A DNA stretch of 64,000 nt, taken from Luteibacter flocculans (GTDB lineage: Bacteria > Pseudomonadota > Gammaproteobacteria > Xanthomonadales > Rhodanobacteraceae). Every line of letters begins with the position of its first letter. Positions within the stretch are counted from its first letter, which is position 1. Position numbers and translations under genes: made by a program. Below the pieces are notes generated by a model. It had not been told where the DNA came from and searched no databases. It saw only the letters and a program-made list of their open reading frames with translations. Below, piece by piece: positions 43,880-52,269 of this stretch. The DNA lies in contig NZ_CP063231.1 in assembly GCF_023612255.1 (NCBI RefSeq), positions 62,001-126,000 of the forward strand, in the 5' to 3' direction.

Positions 43880-46612
43880 TCAGAGTTCGAAATGCACCGA
43901 GGCCATGTAGCGGCGGCCCGTGGTGTACTTCGCGACCGGCATGGCCGTGATGCCGAGGTACTGCTTGTACTTCTCGTTGGTGAGGTTCATGCCCGCGAGG
44001 GTGAACGAGACCTGCTGGTTGAGCTTCCAGCCCAGCGTGGCACCCAGGTCGCCGTAGTCGGCGGTGGTGGCCGGCGGCGCGCCGGCAATGTAGCCACCGG
44101 CGAGGTACTTGCTGCGCCAGTTGTACGTGAGGCGGGCACTGAACGGGCCCATCTCGTAGTACGGGCTGACCGAGTACGAGTTCTTCGAGTTGTACGGCAG
44201 CGAACCGCCGGAATCGAGCGTTCCCTTGGCGTACGTGTAGTTCGCCGTGACGCCGAAGCCGGTATCCCAGAACGCCTGCTGGTAGCTCAGGCTGCCGCCG
44301 CGCACCTTGCCCGACCCCGTGTCGCGTGGGCGGCTGATGCTGTACGTGCAGAAGCCGTCGGGCGTGCAAAGGCCCTGCGCCACCTGGCGTGCGAACGTCG
44401 TCGGGTCGTTGAGCAGGCCCGAGTTGAACTGCGTTTCCGGTGCCGAGTCCACGAACGTGTAGTTCTCGATCTTCTTGTAGAAGCCGGTCAGCGCCAGGTA
44501 CGACTGCGGCGCGAAGTACCACTCGGCGGAGAGCGAGAAGTTCTTCGACTTGTACGGCTTCAGGTTCGGGTTGCCGCCCGAGCCGGTGAGCACCGAGTCG
44601 TTGAGGAACAGGTTGTTCACCTGCATGTTGTACGGCGGACGCGCGATCACCTTGGCGGCGGCGAATCGCAGCACCACATCCTCGCTCACGTCGTAGGCGA
44701 CGTTGAGGCTCGGCAGCCAGTTCTTCGTCGTCCGCGACGAGGTCTGCCACGAACCGGCCGGCGCCGGCAGCACCGGGGCGCCGCTGTACACGAAGCCCGT
44801 GCCGTCGGTCTTGGTGTCGACGTAGCGGAAGCCCACGTTGCCGTGGAAGTTGCCACCGGCGAAGTTGCCCTGCACATAGGCGGCATTGGTCTTCTCGACC
44901 AGCTTGTAGGTGCCGTTGAGGTAAGTACCCGGATCTTCGTTGCCGCCGTTCGTGTTGCGCACCCAGGCGTACTGCGCGTTGCGGTCGGGCATCACGTGGC
45001 TGGACGAACCGTCCAGCGCGCCGTCGAAGGCGTCGAGCGTATCGGTGTAGCCGCCGAAACCGAGCGCGGCAAGGTTGGTCGGCGCATTGCCGCCGTAGAC
45101 ATGCGCCTGCATGCCCTCCTCGTGCCGGTTCCAGCGGTAGCCGAAGGCCAGTTCGTTGAAGAACGAATCGAAGTACTTCGAGAAGTCGAGCTGCGCATAA
45201 GTATCGCGCGACTGCGCGGAATAATCGCCGTAGTTACCCGGCCAGCCGCCCAGGCCGTCCACGTCGCCCATGTGCCAGTTGGCGGGATCGCGTGCCGCTG
45301 CCGGGTTGTCGAAAGCGAAACCCTTGTTGATATCCCAGGTGTAGCCGCCGGCATACACCGGCTCCATCACCGCTTGCGAGATGTTGTCGTTGTTGGCCTT
45401 GCTGTAACCCGCCGCGCCGCCGAGCTTCCAGCCGTCGCCACGATAGGTGGACTTCAGGTCGAACGCGGAGGTGCGCACCACCGACTTGCGGATGTTGCTG
45501 TCGAAGGTGCCCTGCGCGATGGCCGGGCAACCCACCGTGTCGTTGCCGCACACGTGGCCGCCCGTGACGATGCCGTTCGGACCCTGGTTGAAGCTCGTGA
45601 CGTTGCCCGGCGTGGCGCCGGTGAACGGGTAGAGCGACTGGTTCCAGTTGTCGAAGTTCTCGCGGACGAACAGGTTGTTGATGTCGATGTCCCAGTTGTC
45701 CGTCGGATGGATCTGGAAACCGAGCGTCGCGGTGTCGCGCTTGCGCTTCTGCTGGAACCACGCCGAGTTCACCTCGTCGGGCACCTTGGCGTTGGGATCG
45801 AGCGTGCCGTTGGCGATGCCGGCGGCGACGGCAGGGCTGGAAGCCCACTTCGACACGGGACTGTAGCTGAAGATCTCGAAGCCCTGGCGGTCGATCTTTT
45901 CCTCGTAGTGCTGCACGGAAGCGATGACGCCGAAGGTGCTCGCAGCATTCTTCCAGCTGTACAACGCAGAGGCATTCGGACGCGTGCCCGGCGTGGCCTG
46001 ATCGTTGTAGTTGAGACCGAACGAGCCGCGAATCGTGTTCGCCGGCAGATCGAGCGGCTGCAACGTGTGCAGCAGGATCGTGCCGCCGAGGCTGCCTTCC
46101 GGCAGGCGCGCTTCCGGCGATTTATACACTTCCAGGCGGCCGACGATTTCCGGCGCGAGCATGGTGAAGTCGAAGCCGCGGTTCGGCTGCGCACCGTACT
46201 GCCACGGCGTCTGCGAGATCGGCTGGCCGTTGAGGAAGGTGAGGTTGAGGCTGGGATCGGTACCGTCGATCGATACGCGATCGCCCTGCCCGAACGAGCG
46301 ATCGATCACGACGCCCGGAATCTGCGTCATCGCTTCGGCGACGTTGGTGTTCGGGAACTTGCCGATGTCCTCGGCGGTAACGGCCTCGACCACGGCATCC
46401 GCATTGCGCTTGGTGTCGAGCGACTTCTCGAGACTCGCGCGGATGCCGGTGACGGTGATGCCCTCAAGCTCGGCGGCCTTGGCGGCGTCGGCTTTTTGCT
46501 GGGCGGTCTGCGGCTTCTCCGGCGCGGTCGTGTCCTGTGCGGCCACGGTTCCGGTGAAACAGCACAATCCGGCGATGATGCTCGCCGTGAGCAGGTTTCT
46601 ACGATGCGACAT
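43880..46612 (-). CDS. TonB-dependent receptor, TonB-Xanth-Caul type (probable chito-oligosaccharide uptake)
   Basis: The 910-residue precursor has a signal peptide (to about residue 25, GTVAAQ) and a TonB box (LEGITVTGIRASLEKSLDTKRNADAVVEAVTAEDIGKFPNTNVAEAM). The plug then reads RVSIDGTDPSLNLTFLNGQPI, and the barrel ends SVHFEL with a terminal hydrophobic signature. This N-terminal sequence is diagnostic of the Xanthomonas/Caulobacter carbohydrate receptors. Its place between a GH20 hexosaminidase and a sugar kinase/permease suggests GlcNAc or chito-oligomers as ligand (inference). The gap to the kinase stop is 119 bases, so it may have its own promoter. Confidence 0.9.
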   Translation of the reverse strand: MSHRRNLLTASIIAGLCCFTGTVAAQDTTAPEKPQTAQQKADAAKAAELEGITVTGIRASLEKSLDTKRNADAVVEAVTAEDIGKFPNTNVAEAMTQIPGVVIDRSFGQGDRVSIDGTDPSLNLTFLNGQPISQTPWQYGAQPNRGFDFTMLAPEIVGRLEVYKSPEARLPEGSLGGTILLHTLQPLDLPANTIRGSFGLNYNDQATPGTRPNASALYSWKNAASTFGVIASVQHYEEKIDRQGFEIFSYSPVSKWASSPAVAAGIANGTLDPNAKVPDEVNSAWFQQKRKRDTATLGFQIHPTDNWDIDINNLFVRENFDNWNQSLYPFTGATPGNVTSFNQGPNGIVTGGHVCGNDTVGCPAIAQGTFDSNIRKSVVRTSAFDLKSTYRGDGWKLGGAAGYSKANNDNISQAVMEPVYAGGYTWDINKGFAFDNPAAARDPANWHMGDVDGLGGWPGNYGDYSAQSRDTYAQLDFSKYFDSFFNELAFGYRWNRHEEGMQAHVYGGNAPTNLAALGFGGYTDTLDAFDGALDGSSSHVMPDRNAQYAWVRNTNGGNEDPGTYLNGTYKLVEKTNAAYVQGNFAGGNFHGNVGFRYVDTKTDGTGFVYSGAPVLPAPAGSWQTSSRTTKNWLPSLNVAYDVSEDVVLRFAAAKVIARPPYNMQVNNLFLNDSVLTGSGGNPNLKPYKSKNFSLSAEWYFAPQSYLALTGFYKKIENYTFVDSAPETQFNSGLLNDPTTFARQVAQGLCTPDGFCTYSISRPRDTGSGKVRGGSLSYQQAFWDTGFGVTANYTYAKGTLDSGGSLPYNSKNSYSVSPYYEMGPFSARLTYNWRSKYLAGGYIAGAPPATTADYGDLGATLGWKLNQQVSFTLAGMNLTNEKYKQYLGITAMPVAKYTTGRRYMASVHFEL

Positions 46613-46731
46613 GGTGTCCTCCCCTCAGAGGATGTAGCGCGACGGGTTTCGCGACCGCGTCGTGCTTCGTTGCTATCGAAGGGCCTCGCGGCCCGGTTTT
46701 TCGAACTAAGCCTGCGTTCCTTTCCCGCTCT

Positions 46732-47721
46732 TCAATGAGCGTTCGAACCGTGCAGGTAGAGACCGGCGGCACCGATCACACCCAACTGTCCGTGGTCCAT
46801 CAGACGTACCGGCACTTGCTTGAGAAAGGCGCGCATGACGCCCTTGTTGAAGAACCTGGTGGCAAAGCTGCTGGCAAGCAGACGTTCGCGTATCTGCGGC
46901 AGGATGCCGCCAGCGAGATACACGCCCCCGCGCGCGCCATAGAGCATGGCGAGATCGCCGACGAAGCTGCCGAGCAGACCGCAAAAGACGTCCAGCGCTT
47001 CGCTTGCAGTGGCATCGCTGCCGTCGAGCGCGGCAGCGCTGACTGCGGCGGGCTCGTGTAGCGTCGCGGCGGTGCCGCGCAGCGTGGATAAGGCGCGATA
47101 GAGATTGACGAGACCGGGGCCCGAAAGCGCCGTCTCGTAGGAGACATAGTCGCGACCGCGCGCGAGTTCGCCGAGGATCGCCACTTCGCGCTCGTTGCCC
47201 GGCGCAAGCGAAATCTGTCCTGCTTCGGTCGGCAGCACCGTCGCGTGCGGCTTTCCGGGCAGCAACACGGCGGAGCCGAGGCCGGTGCCGGGGCCCATCA
47301 CGATGATCGGTCCCACGGTCTTCGGCGTGTCGGTCTCGATGATCGGTGTGGTCTCGTGGTCGTGCAGGAACTGGCAGGCATAGGTCACTGCCTCGAAGTC
47401 GTTCACCACAGCGAGGCCAGTGAGGCCCAGCGAGTGGCGGATGTCGCCGATCGACACCGGCCAGGGCAGGTTGTCGTTGACGACGGCATCGCCAAGTACA
47501 TACCCGGCGCAGGCGACGGCGCAGTGCTCGATCGCAACCTGGCCGTCCAGACGACTCACGAAATCCCGGAGGGCGGCGGTAAGACTCGGCCATTCGGCGC
47601 AGGCATAACGCTCGTAGCGCAACACCTCGATCGCCGAGGTACCGGGGGAGCGACGTACCAGCCCGATACGGGCGTGCGTCCCGCCGACGTCGGCGGCGAG
47701 AAACGCCCCGATCCCCGGCAT
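46732..47721 (-). CDS. glk: Glk-family hexokinase (glucokinase or GlcNAc kinase)
   Basis: The 329-residue enzyme has the Glk (PF02685) signatures: FLAADVGGTHARIGLV (phosphate loop), NDFEAVTYA, MGPGTGLGSAVLLPG, PTEAGQISLAPGN and VYLAGGILPQI. It phosphorylates a hexose with ATP in the cytoplasm. The genomic place next to a NagP-like permease means GlcNAc may be the true substrate. The ATG at 47721 is chosen: starting at 47850 would put the start codon inside a perfect operator palindrome (47836-47849) and add 43 non-conserved residues. Confidence 0.87.
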   Translation of the reverse strand: MPGIGAFLAADVGGTHARIGLVRRSPGTSAIEVLRYERYACAEWPSLTAALRDFVSRLDGQVAIEHCAVACAGYVLGDAVVNDNLPWPVSIGDIRHSLGLTGLAVVNDFEAVTYACQFLHDHETTPIIETDTPKTVGPIIVMGPGTGLGSAVLLPGKPHATVLPTEAGQISLAPGNEREVAILGELARGRDYVSYETALSGPGLVNLYRALSTLRGTAATLHEPAAVSAAALDGSDATASEALDVFCGLLGSFVGDLAMLYGARGGVYLAGGILPQIRERLLASSFATRFFNKGVMRAFLKQVPVRLMDHGQLGVIGAAGLYLHGSNAH

Positions 47722-47835
47722 ACGCCGAACGTCCCGCTGGTTGGCCGAATCGCCCACACCTTGCCCCTTGTCGATGCCCTGCGCCCATGTGGTCTCGCCA
47801 CGGCGCCCCTGTTGCCGCGGAGTCTGTGAGCGCAA

Positions 47836-47849
47836 TGACAACGTTGTCA
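47836..47849. promoter_or_regulatory. Perfect palindromic operator, LacI type (site 1)
   Basis: TGACAACGTTGTCA is a 14-bp perfect palindrome with the central CG typical of LacI-family operators. It lies 115 bases upstream of the kinase start, and a near-identical site lies 214 bases away at 48050. The LacI regulator gene is immediately beyond the permease, so it is the obvious ligand (inference). Confidence 0.78.
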
Positions 47850-48049
47850 ACTGGACAGATGGCTAGGACAGCGGGCATTCCATAACGCGGCGCAACACCA
47901 GCGAGGCACCCATGAGGGTGCTGCACATCCGCATGCTCGAAAAACACGCGTTATCTCAGGATATTTCCGATGAATCTGCCGTTTGACGCGGCGCGACATC
48001 GATGGCATCGACCCCTGCCACCGGTCATGCCCGGGTGCGCCGAGGCAAT

Positions 48050-48063
48050 TGACAACGTTGTGC
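48050..48063. promoter_or_regulatory. Palindromic operator, LacI type (site 2)
   Basis: TGACAACGTTGTGC matches site 1 at 12 of 14 positions, sharing TGACAACGTTGT. It is 82 bases upstream of the permease start and overlaps a likely promoter zone (TTGACA at 48049-48054 resembles a -35 box). The two sites flank the divergent promoters and could be bridged by one repressor. Confidence 0.75.
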
Positions 48064-48145
48064 ATGCAGGTCGATAAAGGGCCCCAAAGGGAGGTACCCG
48101 GTGCTGCCGCTCCGGGTGCGTACATCCATCACGAGGGGAGCCACC

Positions 48146-49435
48146 ATGTCGTCCACCGCGGTCGCCGTCGACGAGAATCGTCATTCCAGCCTGGTCCCGA
48201 TGATCATCATCGGCGTCCTGTTCTTCATCTTCGGCTTCGTCACCTGGCTCAACGGCCCGCTGATCACCTTCGTCAAGCTGGCCTTCGACCTCGACGACGT
48301 GAATGCCTTCCTCGTGCCGATGGCGTTCTATCTGTCCTACTTCTTCCTTGCCCTGCCCTCCTCCTTCATCCTCAAGAAAACGGGCATGAAGAAAGGCATG
48401 GGGCTCGGTTTGTTCGTGATGGCGATCGGCGCCGTGCTGTTCGGCCAGTTCGTCACGATGCGCGTCTATCCGGGCGCACTCACCGGGCTCTTCGTCATCG
48501 GCGCCGGTCTTTCGCTGTTGCAGACTGCGTCCAACCCATACATCTCCATTCTCGGTCCGATCGAAAGCGGCGCGCAGCGCATCGCTTTCATGGGTATCTG
48601 CAACAAGGTGGCCGGTGCGCTTGCGCCGTTTGTGTTCGGTGCCTTGGTCATGCGCGACATCCAGAACTTCGGCAAGCAGATTGCCGATGCGGCGACGCCC
48701 GCGGAAAAAGACGCCCTGCTCGCCGCGTTCGCAGCGAAGGTGCACATGCCGTACATGGTCATGGCCGGGCTTCTCGTCCTCCTCGCCATCTGGGTCGTGC
48801 GCTCGTCGCTCCCCGAGATCAAGCCGTCCAGCGACAACTCCGAACGCGCCATCGGCCATGACAAGGGCAGCCTTTTCAGCTTCCCGCATCTGTGGCTCGG
48901 CGTGCTCTGTTTGTTCGTCTACGTGGGTGTGGAAGTGATGGCGGGTGACGCGATCGGCACCTACGGCCAGGGCTTCGGCATGTCGCCGGCCGACACCAGC
49001 CATTTCACCTCGTACACGCTGATCGCCATGCTCGTTGGCTACGTAGCGGGCCTGCTGCTGATTCCGAAGTTCGTCTCGCAGCAGCGCTATCTCGCCCTCT
49101 CGGCGATCCTCGGTGTGGTGTTCTCCATCGGCACCTACGTGACCAGCGGTTACGTTTCCGTCGGTTTCGTAGCGGCGCTCGGCTTTGCCAACGCCATGAT
49201 GTGGCCGGCGATCTTCCCCCTGGCGATCAAGGGCCTCGGTCGCCTGACCGAATTCGGTTCGGCCTTCCTGATCATGGGTATTGCCGGCGGCGCCATCATT
49301 CCCGTGCTGTTCGCCCACCTGAAGCAGCATTACGACTTCCAGGCCGTGTTCCTCGGCCTGATGGTGCCCTGCTACCTCTACATCCTGTACTACGGCGCGG
49401 CAGGCCACCGGGTCGGTCAGCACGTCAGGGACTGA
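48146..49435 (+). CDS. nagP: MFS sugar permease, FucP/NagP type (probable GlcNAc transporter)
   Basis: The 429-residue transporter has about twelve membrane segments. Features of the fucose/GlcNAc permease family are IIGVLFFIFGFVTWLNGPLITFVKLAF, LSYFFLALPSSFILKKTGMKKGM, SLLQTASNPYISILGPIESGAQRIAFMGICNKVAG and FANAMMWPAIFPLAIKGLG. It imports sugar by proton symport at the inner membrane. GAGGGGAG at 48133-48140 sets the ATG at 48146. It is divergent from the kinase with a paired operator between them, and the LacI regulator follows. GlcNAc specificity is inferred from context. Confidence 0.88.
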   Translation: MSSTAVAVDENRHSSLVPMIIIGVLFFIFGFVTWLNGPLITFVKLAFDLDDVNAFLVPMAFYLSYFFLALPSSFILKKTGMKKGMGLGLFVMAIGAVLFGQFVTMRVYPGALTGLFVIGAGLSLLQTASNPYISILGPIESGAQRIAFMGICNKVAGALAPFVFGALVMRDIQNFGKQIADAATPAEKDALLAAFAAKVHMPYMVMAGLLVLLAIWVVRSSLPEIKPSSDNSERAIGHDKGSLFSFPHLWLGVLCLFVYVGVEVMAGDAIGTYGQGFGMSPADTSHFTSYTLIAMLVGYVAGLLLIPKFVSQQRYLALSAILGVVFSIGTYVTSGYVSVGFVAALGFANAMMWPAIFPLAIKGLGRLTEFGSAFLIMGIAGGAIIPVLFAHLKQHYDFQAVFLGLMVPCYLYILYYGAAGHRVGQHVRD

Positions 49436-49524
49436 CCCCGGGACCGCCATGATGGGACGACCGCTTGTGTAAACTTGCCGAGGTCGTCCCGTCGGATGGC
49501 CGTCCTGCTATCGAGGGTCGCAGA

Positions 49525-50553
49525 TTGCGTAGTCCTACCATCAAGGACGTGGCCGAACGGGCCGGCGTCTCGCTGAAGACCGTTTCACGCGTCATCAATC
49601 ACGAGCCCTCGGTGCACGCGCGCACCCGCGAGCGGGTCCAGCGCGCCATCGAGGCGCTCGATTACCAGCCCGATCAGGCCGCGCGCAGCCTGCGCAGCGC
49701 CCGCACCTACGCTCTGGGCCTGGTCTACGACAATCCCAACGCCCACTACGTCATCGCCATGCAGAACGGCGTGCTCTCGGTGTGTCGGGAGCGCGGCTTC
49801 GGTTTGCAGATCCACCCTTGCGATTCCTCCGCGCCGAAGCTGGCCGAGCAATTGGGCGACCTCGTCAGGCGCAATCGCCTCGCCGGCCTCGTGCTGTGCC
49901 CCCCCATGTCCGAGCAACCGAAGCTGCTGGCGGCGCTGACCGAGCAGAACGTCCCGTTCGTGCGGATCATTTCGGCCAGGCAAGATCCCAAGGATGGCTG
50001 GCCCTGCGTCTTCGTGGACGACCGCGATGCGGCTTACGCCATCACCGAACACCTGATCCAGCTGGGCCACCATCGCATCGGCTTCCTGTGGGGCGGCAAG
50101 GAGCACCGTTCCAGCCCCGAGCGCTACCAGGGCTACGCCGATGCGCTGCGCGAATACGGTATCGAGGTGGACAAGCGCCTGGTGGTCGAGGGCGACTACT
50201 CGTTCGACGACGGTTTCCGTGGCGCGCGCAAGCTGCTTGCGCTGAAGGATCCACCTACGGCGATCTTCGGCTCGAACGACGAAATCGCGGCGGGCGTACT
50301 CGCAGCCGCGCGTTCGGGTGGCGTCGATGTGCCGTGGGAGCTTTCCATCGCCGGCTTCGAAGACAGTCCGTTCTCCAAGCAATCCTGGCCCGCGCTGACG
50401 ACCGCGCGGCAGAACACGGAGGAGATTGGACGCCATGCCGCGCAGCGCCTCATCGCCGAACTGGAGCGCGAGGACGACGAGCCGCATATCGACAACGAGG
50501 GCTTCAGCCCCGATCTCGTGGTGCGCGGCTCGACCGCGCCGCGCCGCCTCTGA
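49525..50553 (+). CDS. LacI-family transcriptional regulator (NagQ-like)
   Basis: The 342-residue protein has a LacI helix-turn-helix and hinge (TIKDVAERAGVSLKTVSRVINHEPSVHARTRERVQRAIEALDYQPDQAARSLRS) and a periplasmic-binding-protein-like sensor domain (IGFLWGGKEHRSSPERYQGYADALREYGI, AIFGSNDEIAAGVLAAARSGGVDVP). I favour the TTG at 49525, with GAGGG seven bases upstream, since family members start just before the helix; a TTG at 49465 is possible and adds 20 residues. It probably represses the kinase/permease pair through the TGACAACGTTGTCA sites, with a GlcNAc-derived inducer (inference). Confidence 0.88.
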   Translation: MRSPTIKDVAERAGVSLKTVSRVINHEPSVHARTRERVQRAIEALDYQPDQAARSLRSARTYALGLVYDNPNAHYVIAMQNGVLSVCRERGFGLQIHPCDSSAPKLAEQLGDLVRRNRLAGLVLCPPMSEQPKLLAALTEQNVPFVRIISARQDPKDGWPCVFVDDRDAAYAITEHLIQLGHHRIGFLWGGKEHRSSPERYQGYADALREYGIEVDKRLVVEGDYSFDDGFRGARKLLALKDPPTAIFGSNDEIAAGVLAAARSGGVDVPWELSIAGFEDSPFSKQSWPALTTARQNTEEIGRHAAQRLIAELEREDDEPHIDNEGFSPDLVVRGSTAPRRL

Positions 50554-50562
50554 TGCCCCGAG

Positions 50563-50588
50563 GCTGTGGGAGCCGCTATAGCGGCGAG
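50563..50588. repeat. Solo REP arm, forward (outer left)
   Basis: GTGGGAGCC-GCTATAGC-GGCGA is an exact arm of the REP family, just after the LacI stop. Together with the inverted arm at 50701-50722 it brackets REPIN copy D, making a nested pair of inverted elements. Confidence 0.75.
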
Positions 50589-50604
50589 AAGCCCGCAAAG
50601 CAAA

Positions 50605-50689
50605 GGTGGGAGCCACCCTGGTGGCGAAAAGCCAACGAAGCGGTGTAGCGGTGAGGCAAGTCCCCATCGCCAGCCGGCTGGCTCCCACC
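50605..50689. repeat. REPIN copy D, reversed orientation, mixed arms
   Basis: Relative to the other copies this unit is inverted. It opens GGTGGGAGCCACCCTGGTGG, passes through the reverse complement of the spacer (GCCAACGAAGCGGTGTAGCG), and ends CAGCCGGCTGGCTCCCACC. The two arms use different but internally paired cores (ACC/GGT and AGC/GCT). Confidence 0.82.
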
Positions 50690-50700
50690 GGCAAGCTCCC

Positions 50701-50722
50701 ATCGCCGCTATAGCGGTTCCTA
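50701..50722. repeat. Solo REP arm, inverted (outer right)
   Basis: TCGCCGCTATAGCGGTTCCTAC is the inverted counterpart of the arm at 50563, with the GCTATAGC core kept. It overlaps the stop region of the EamA transporter gene. Confidence 0.7.
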
Positions 50723-51574
50723 CGGATTCGTCATGATCATGATGGCGGCTATCGCCAGCGCCACGCCCAGCCAGTTGACCGGCGTGAGTCGTTCCTTGAA
50801 GCCGATCGCGCCGACCAGGGCACCCAGCACCACCACACCCACGTTCATCGAGGCGAACACGAGCGCCGGATTGTTCGGCAGGGCCTGATGGCCGCGCACG
50901 TAGAACAGGATGTTCGCGAAGTTCGCGGCACCCAGCACGACACCGAAGCCGAGGCTGCGCAACGCAAGCGGCGCCTGCCTCGTCGCGGCGCGTACGATCA
51001 CGGCGATCCAGCACAGCACCATGGCAATGAGGAACGACGCGAACAGCGCGTTGCCGAACGACGCACCCGCCTTTGCGATAAGCTTGAAGCAGATGTCGAT
51101 GGCGCCGAAGCCGGCGAAGACGGCCAGCGGTGCCAGCCAACCCGCGCGCTGGACGCGTTCGCTGCGCCAGAGCATGCACAGCAGGGCGACCACGGCCAGC
51201 GCAATGCCCGCGGCCTTCAACGGGACCAGCGTGTCGCCGAAGAACAGGAACGCGGCGGCCAGGGACAGGAACAGCGAGAGCCGTTGCGCGACATCGGTAC
51301 GCACGATGCCCGCACTGCGTACGGACGATGCCAGCACGAGGAAGATCGCCGGCAGAAACACGCCGAGCAACAGCAGGGGCCCGCGCGTGGCATCCGACTG
51401 CAGCGCTGCCTCCGCTGCCTGTGGCGTGGCATTGAGCAGCCACCAGGCGAGCGCAGCGGCGACGACGTAGTTGGTCGCCACCGCCTGCACGATATCGACG
51501 TTCGTGCGCCGTGCGAGTTTCAGCAGAACCGAGACCGCGACGCTGAACGCGACCGCGAGAAGGATGTAAGGCAT
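50720..51574 (-). CDS. EamA/DMT-superfamily transporter
   Basis: The 284-residue protein consists of ten hydrophobic segments in two related halves, from MPYILLAVAFSVAVSVLLKLARR to VGVVVLGALVGAIGFKERLTPVNWLGVALAIAAIMIMTNP; the last stretch is the usual EamA end. It is probably a small-metabolite exporter or importer of unknown substrate. It starts 28 bases after eda on the same strand and may be the last gene of the Entner-Doudoroff operon, which would hint at a sugar-acid-related substrate (inference). Confidence 0.85.
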   Translation of the reverse strand: MPYILLAVAFSVAVSVLLKLARRTNVDIVQAVATNYVVAAALAWWLLNATPQAAEAALQSDATRGPLLLLGVFLPAIFLVLASSVRSAGIVRTDVAQRLSLFLSLAAAFLFFGDTLVPLKAAGIALAVVALLCMLWRSERVQRAGWLAPLAVFAGFGAIDICFKLIAKAGASFGNALFASFLIAMVLCWIAVIVRAATRQAPLALRSLGFGVVLGAANFANILFYVRGHQALPNNPALVFASMNVGVVVLGALVGAIGFKERLTPVNWLGVALAIAAIMIMTNP

Positions 51575-51602
51575 GGGACGTCAGTCGAGCGAAGGTTGGC
51601 CT

Positions 51603-52253
51603 TTATACCTTGGTCTTGAGCTGCGCGGCCTCGCGAGCCAGAGCTTCGATGCCCGCCCAGTCCGACGACGCCAGCTTGTCCGCAGGCGTGAGCCACGATC
51701 CGCCGACACAGACGACGTTCGCCAGCCCGAGAAATTCCGGTGCGTTGGCGAGGCTGATGCCGCCCGTGGGGCAGAACCGAATCTGCGGCAGCGGACTGGC
51801 CCATGCGCCCAGCAGCTTCGAACCGCCAGCCGGCACCGCGGGAAAGAACTTCTGGAAGCGATAACCGCGTTCCAGCAGTTCCATCGCTTCGCTCGACGTG
51901 GCGGCACCGGGCAGCAACGGCAGCTCCGAGTCGTCGGCGGCATCGAGCAGGCGCGGGGAACTGCCCGGCGACACGGCGAAAGTCGCACCGGCCTTGAGGG
52001 CGTTTTCCAGGTCGCGTGCATTCAACACGGTGCCCACGCCGACCACCGCACCCTCGACTTCCGCCGCAATCGCGCGAACGGCATCCAGCGCAGCGGGTGT
52101 GCGCAAGGTGACTTCGATGGCTGGGATACCTCCGGCGACCAGCGCGCGCGCCATCCCTACGGCCTTCGAGGCATCCTCGATGATCACGACGGGGACCACC
52201 GGCGCGAGGCGCAGGGTGGATTCGACGCGCTGTTGCTTGGCTTCGTTGCTCAT
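51603..52253 (-). CDS. eda: 2-keto-3-deoxy-6-phosphogluconate aldolase
   Basis: The 216-residue class I aldolase splits KDPG into pyruvate and glyceraldehyde-3-phosphate. Motifs are APVVPVVIIEDA, GIPAIEVTLRTPAALDAVRAI, VGVGTVLNARDLENALKAGATFAVSPG, the Schiff-base Lys in YRFQKFFPA, and CPTGGISLANAPEFL. It follows edd by 16 bases in the zwf-pgl-edd-eda operon. Confidence 0.96.
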   Translation of the reverse strand: MSNEAKQQRVESTLRLAPVVPVVIIEDASKAVGMARALVAGGIPAIEVTLRTPAALDAVRAIAAEVEGAVVGVGTVLNARDLENALKAGATFAVSPGSSPRLLDAADDSELPLLPGAATSSEAMELLERGYRFQKFFPAVPAGGSKLLGAWASPLPQIRFCPTGGISLANAPEFLGLANVVCVGGSWLTPADKLASSDWAGIEALAREAAQLKTKV

Positions 52254-52269
52254 CTGCTACTCCGGTGAA

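Noticed and set aside
43580-46738. 1052-codon plus-strand frame
   Set aside because: It is antisense to the TonB-Xanth-Caul receptor and begins in a REP/REPIN region. It is a codon-bias shadow.
47722-47850. N-terminal extension of the Glk-family kinase from ATG 47850
   Set aside because: The start codon region lies in a perfect LacI-type palindrome, and the 43 extra residues do not resemble the family.
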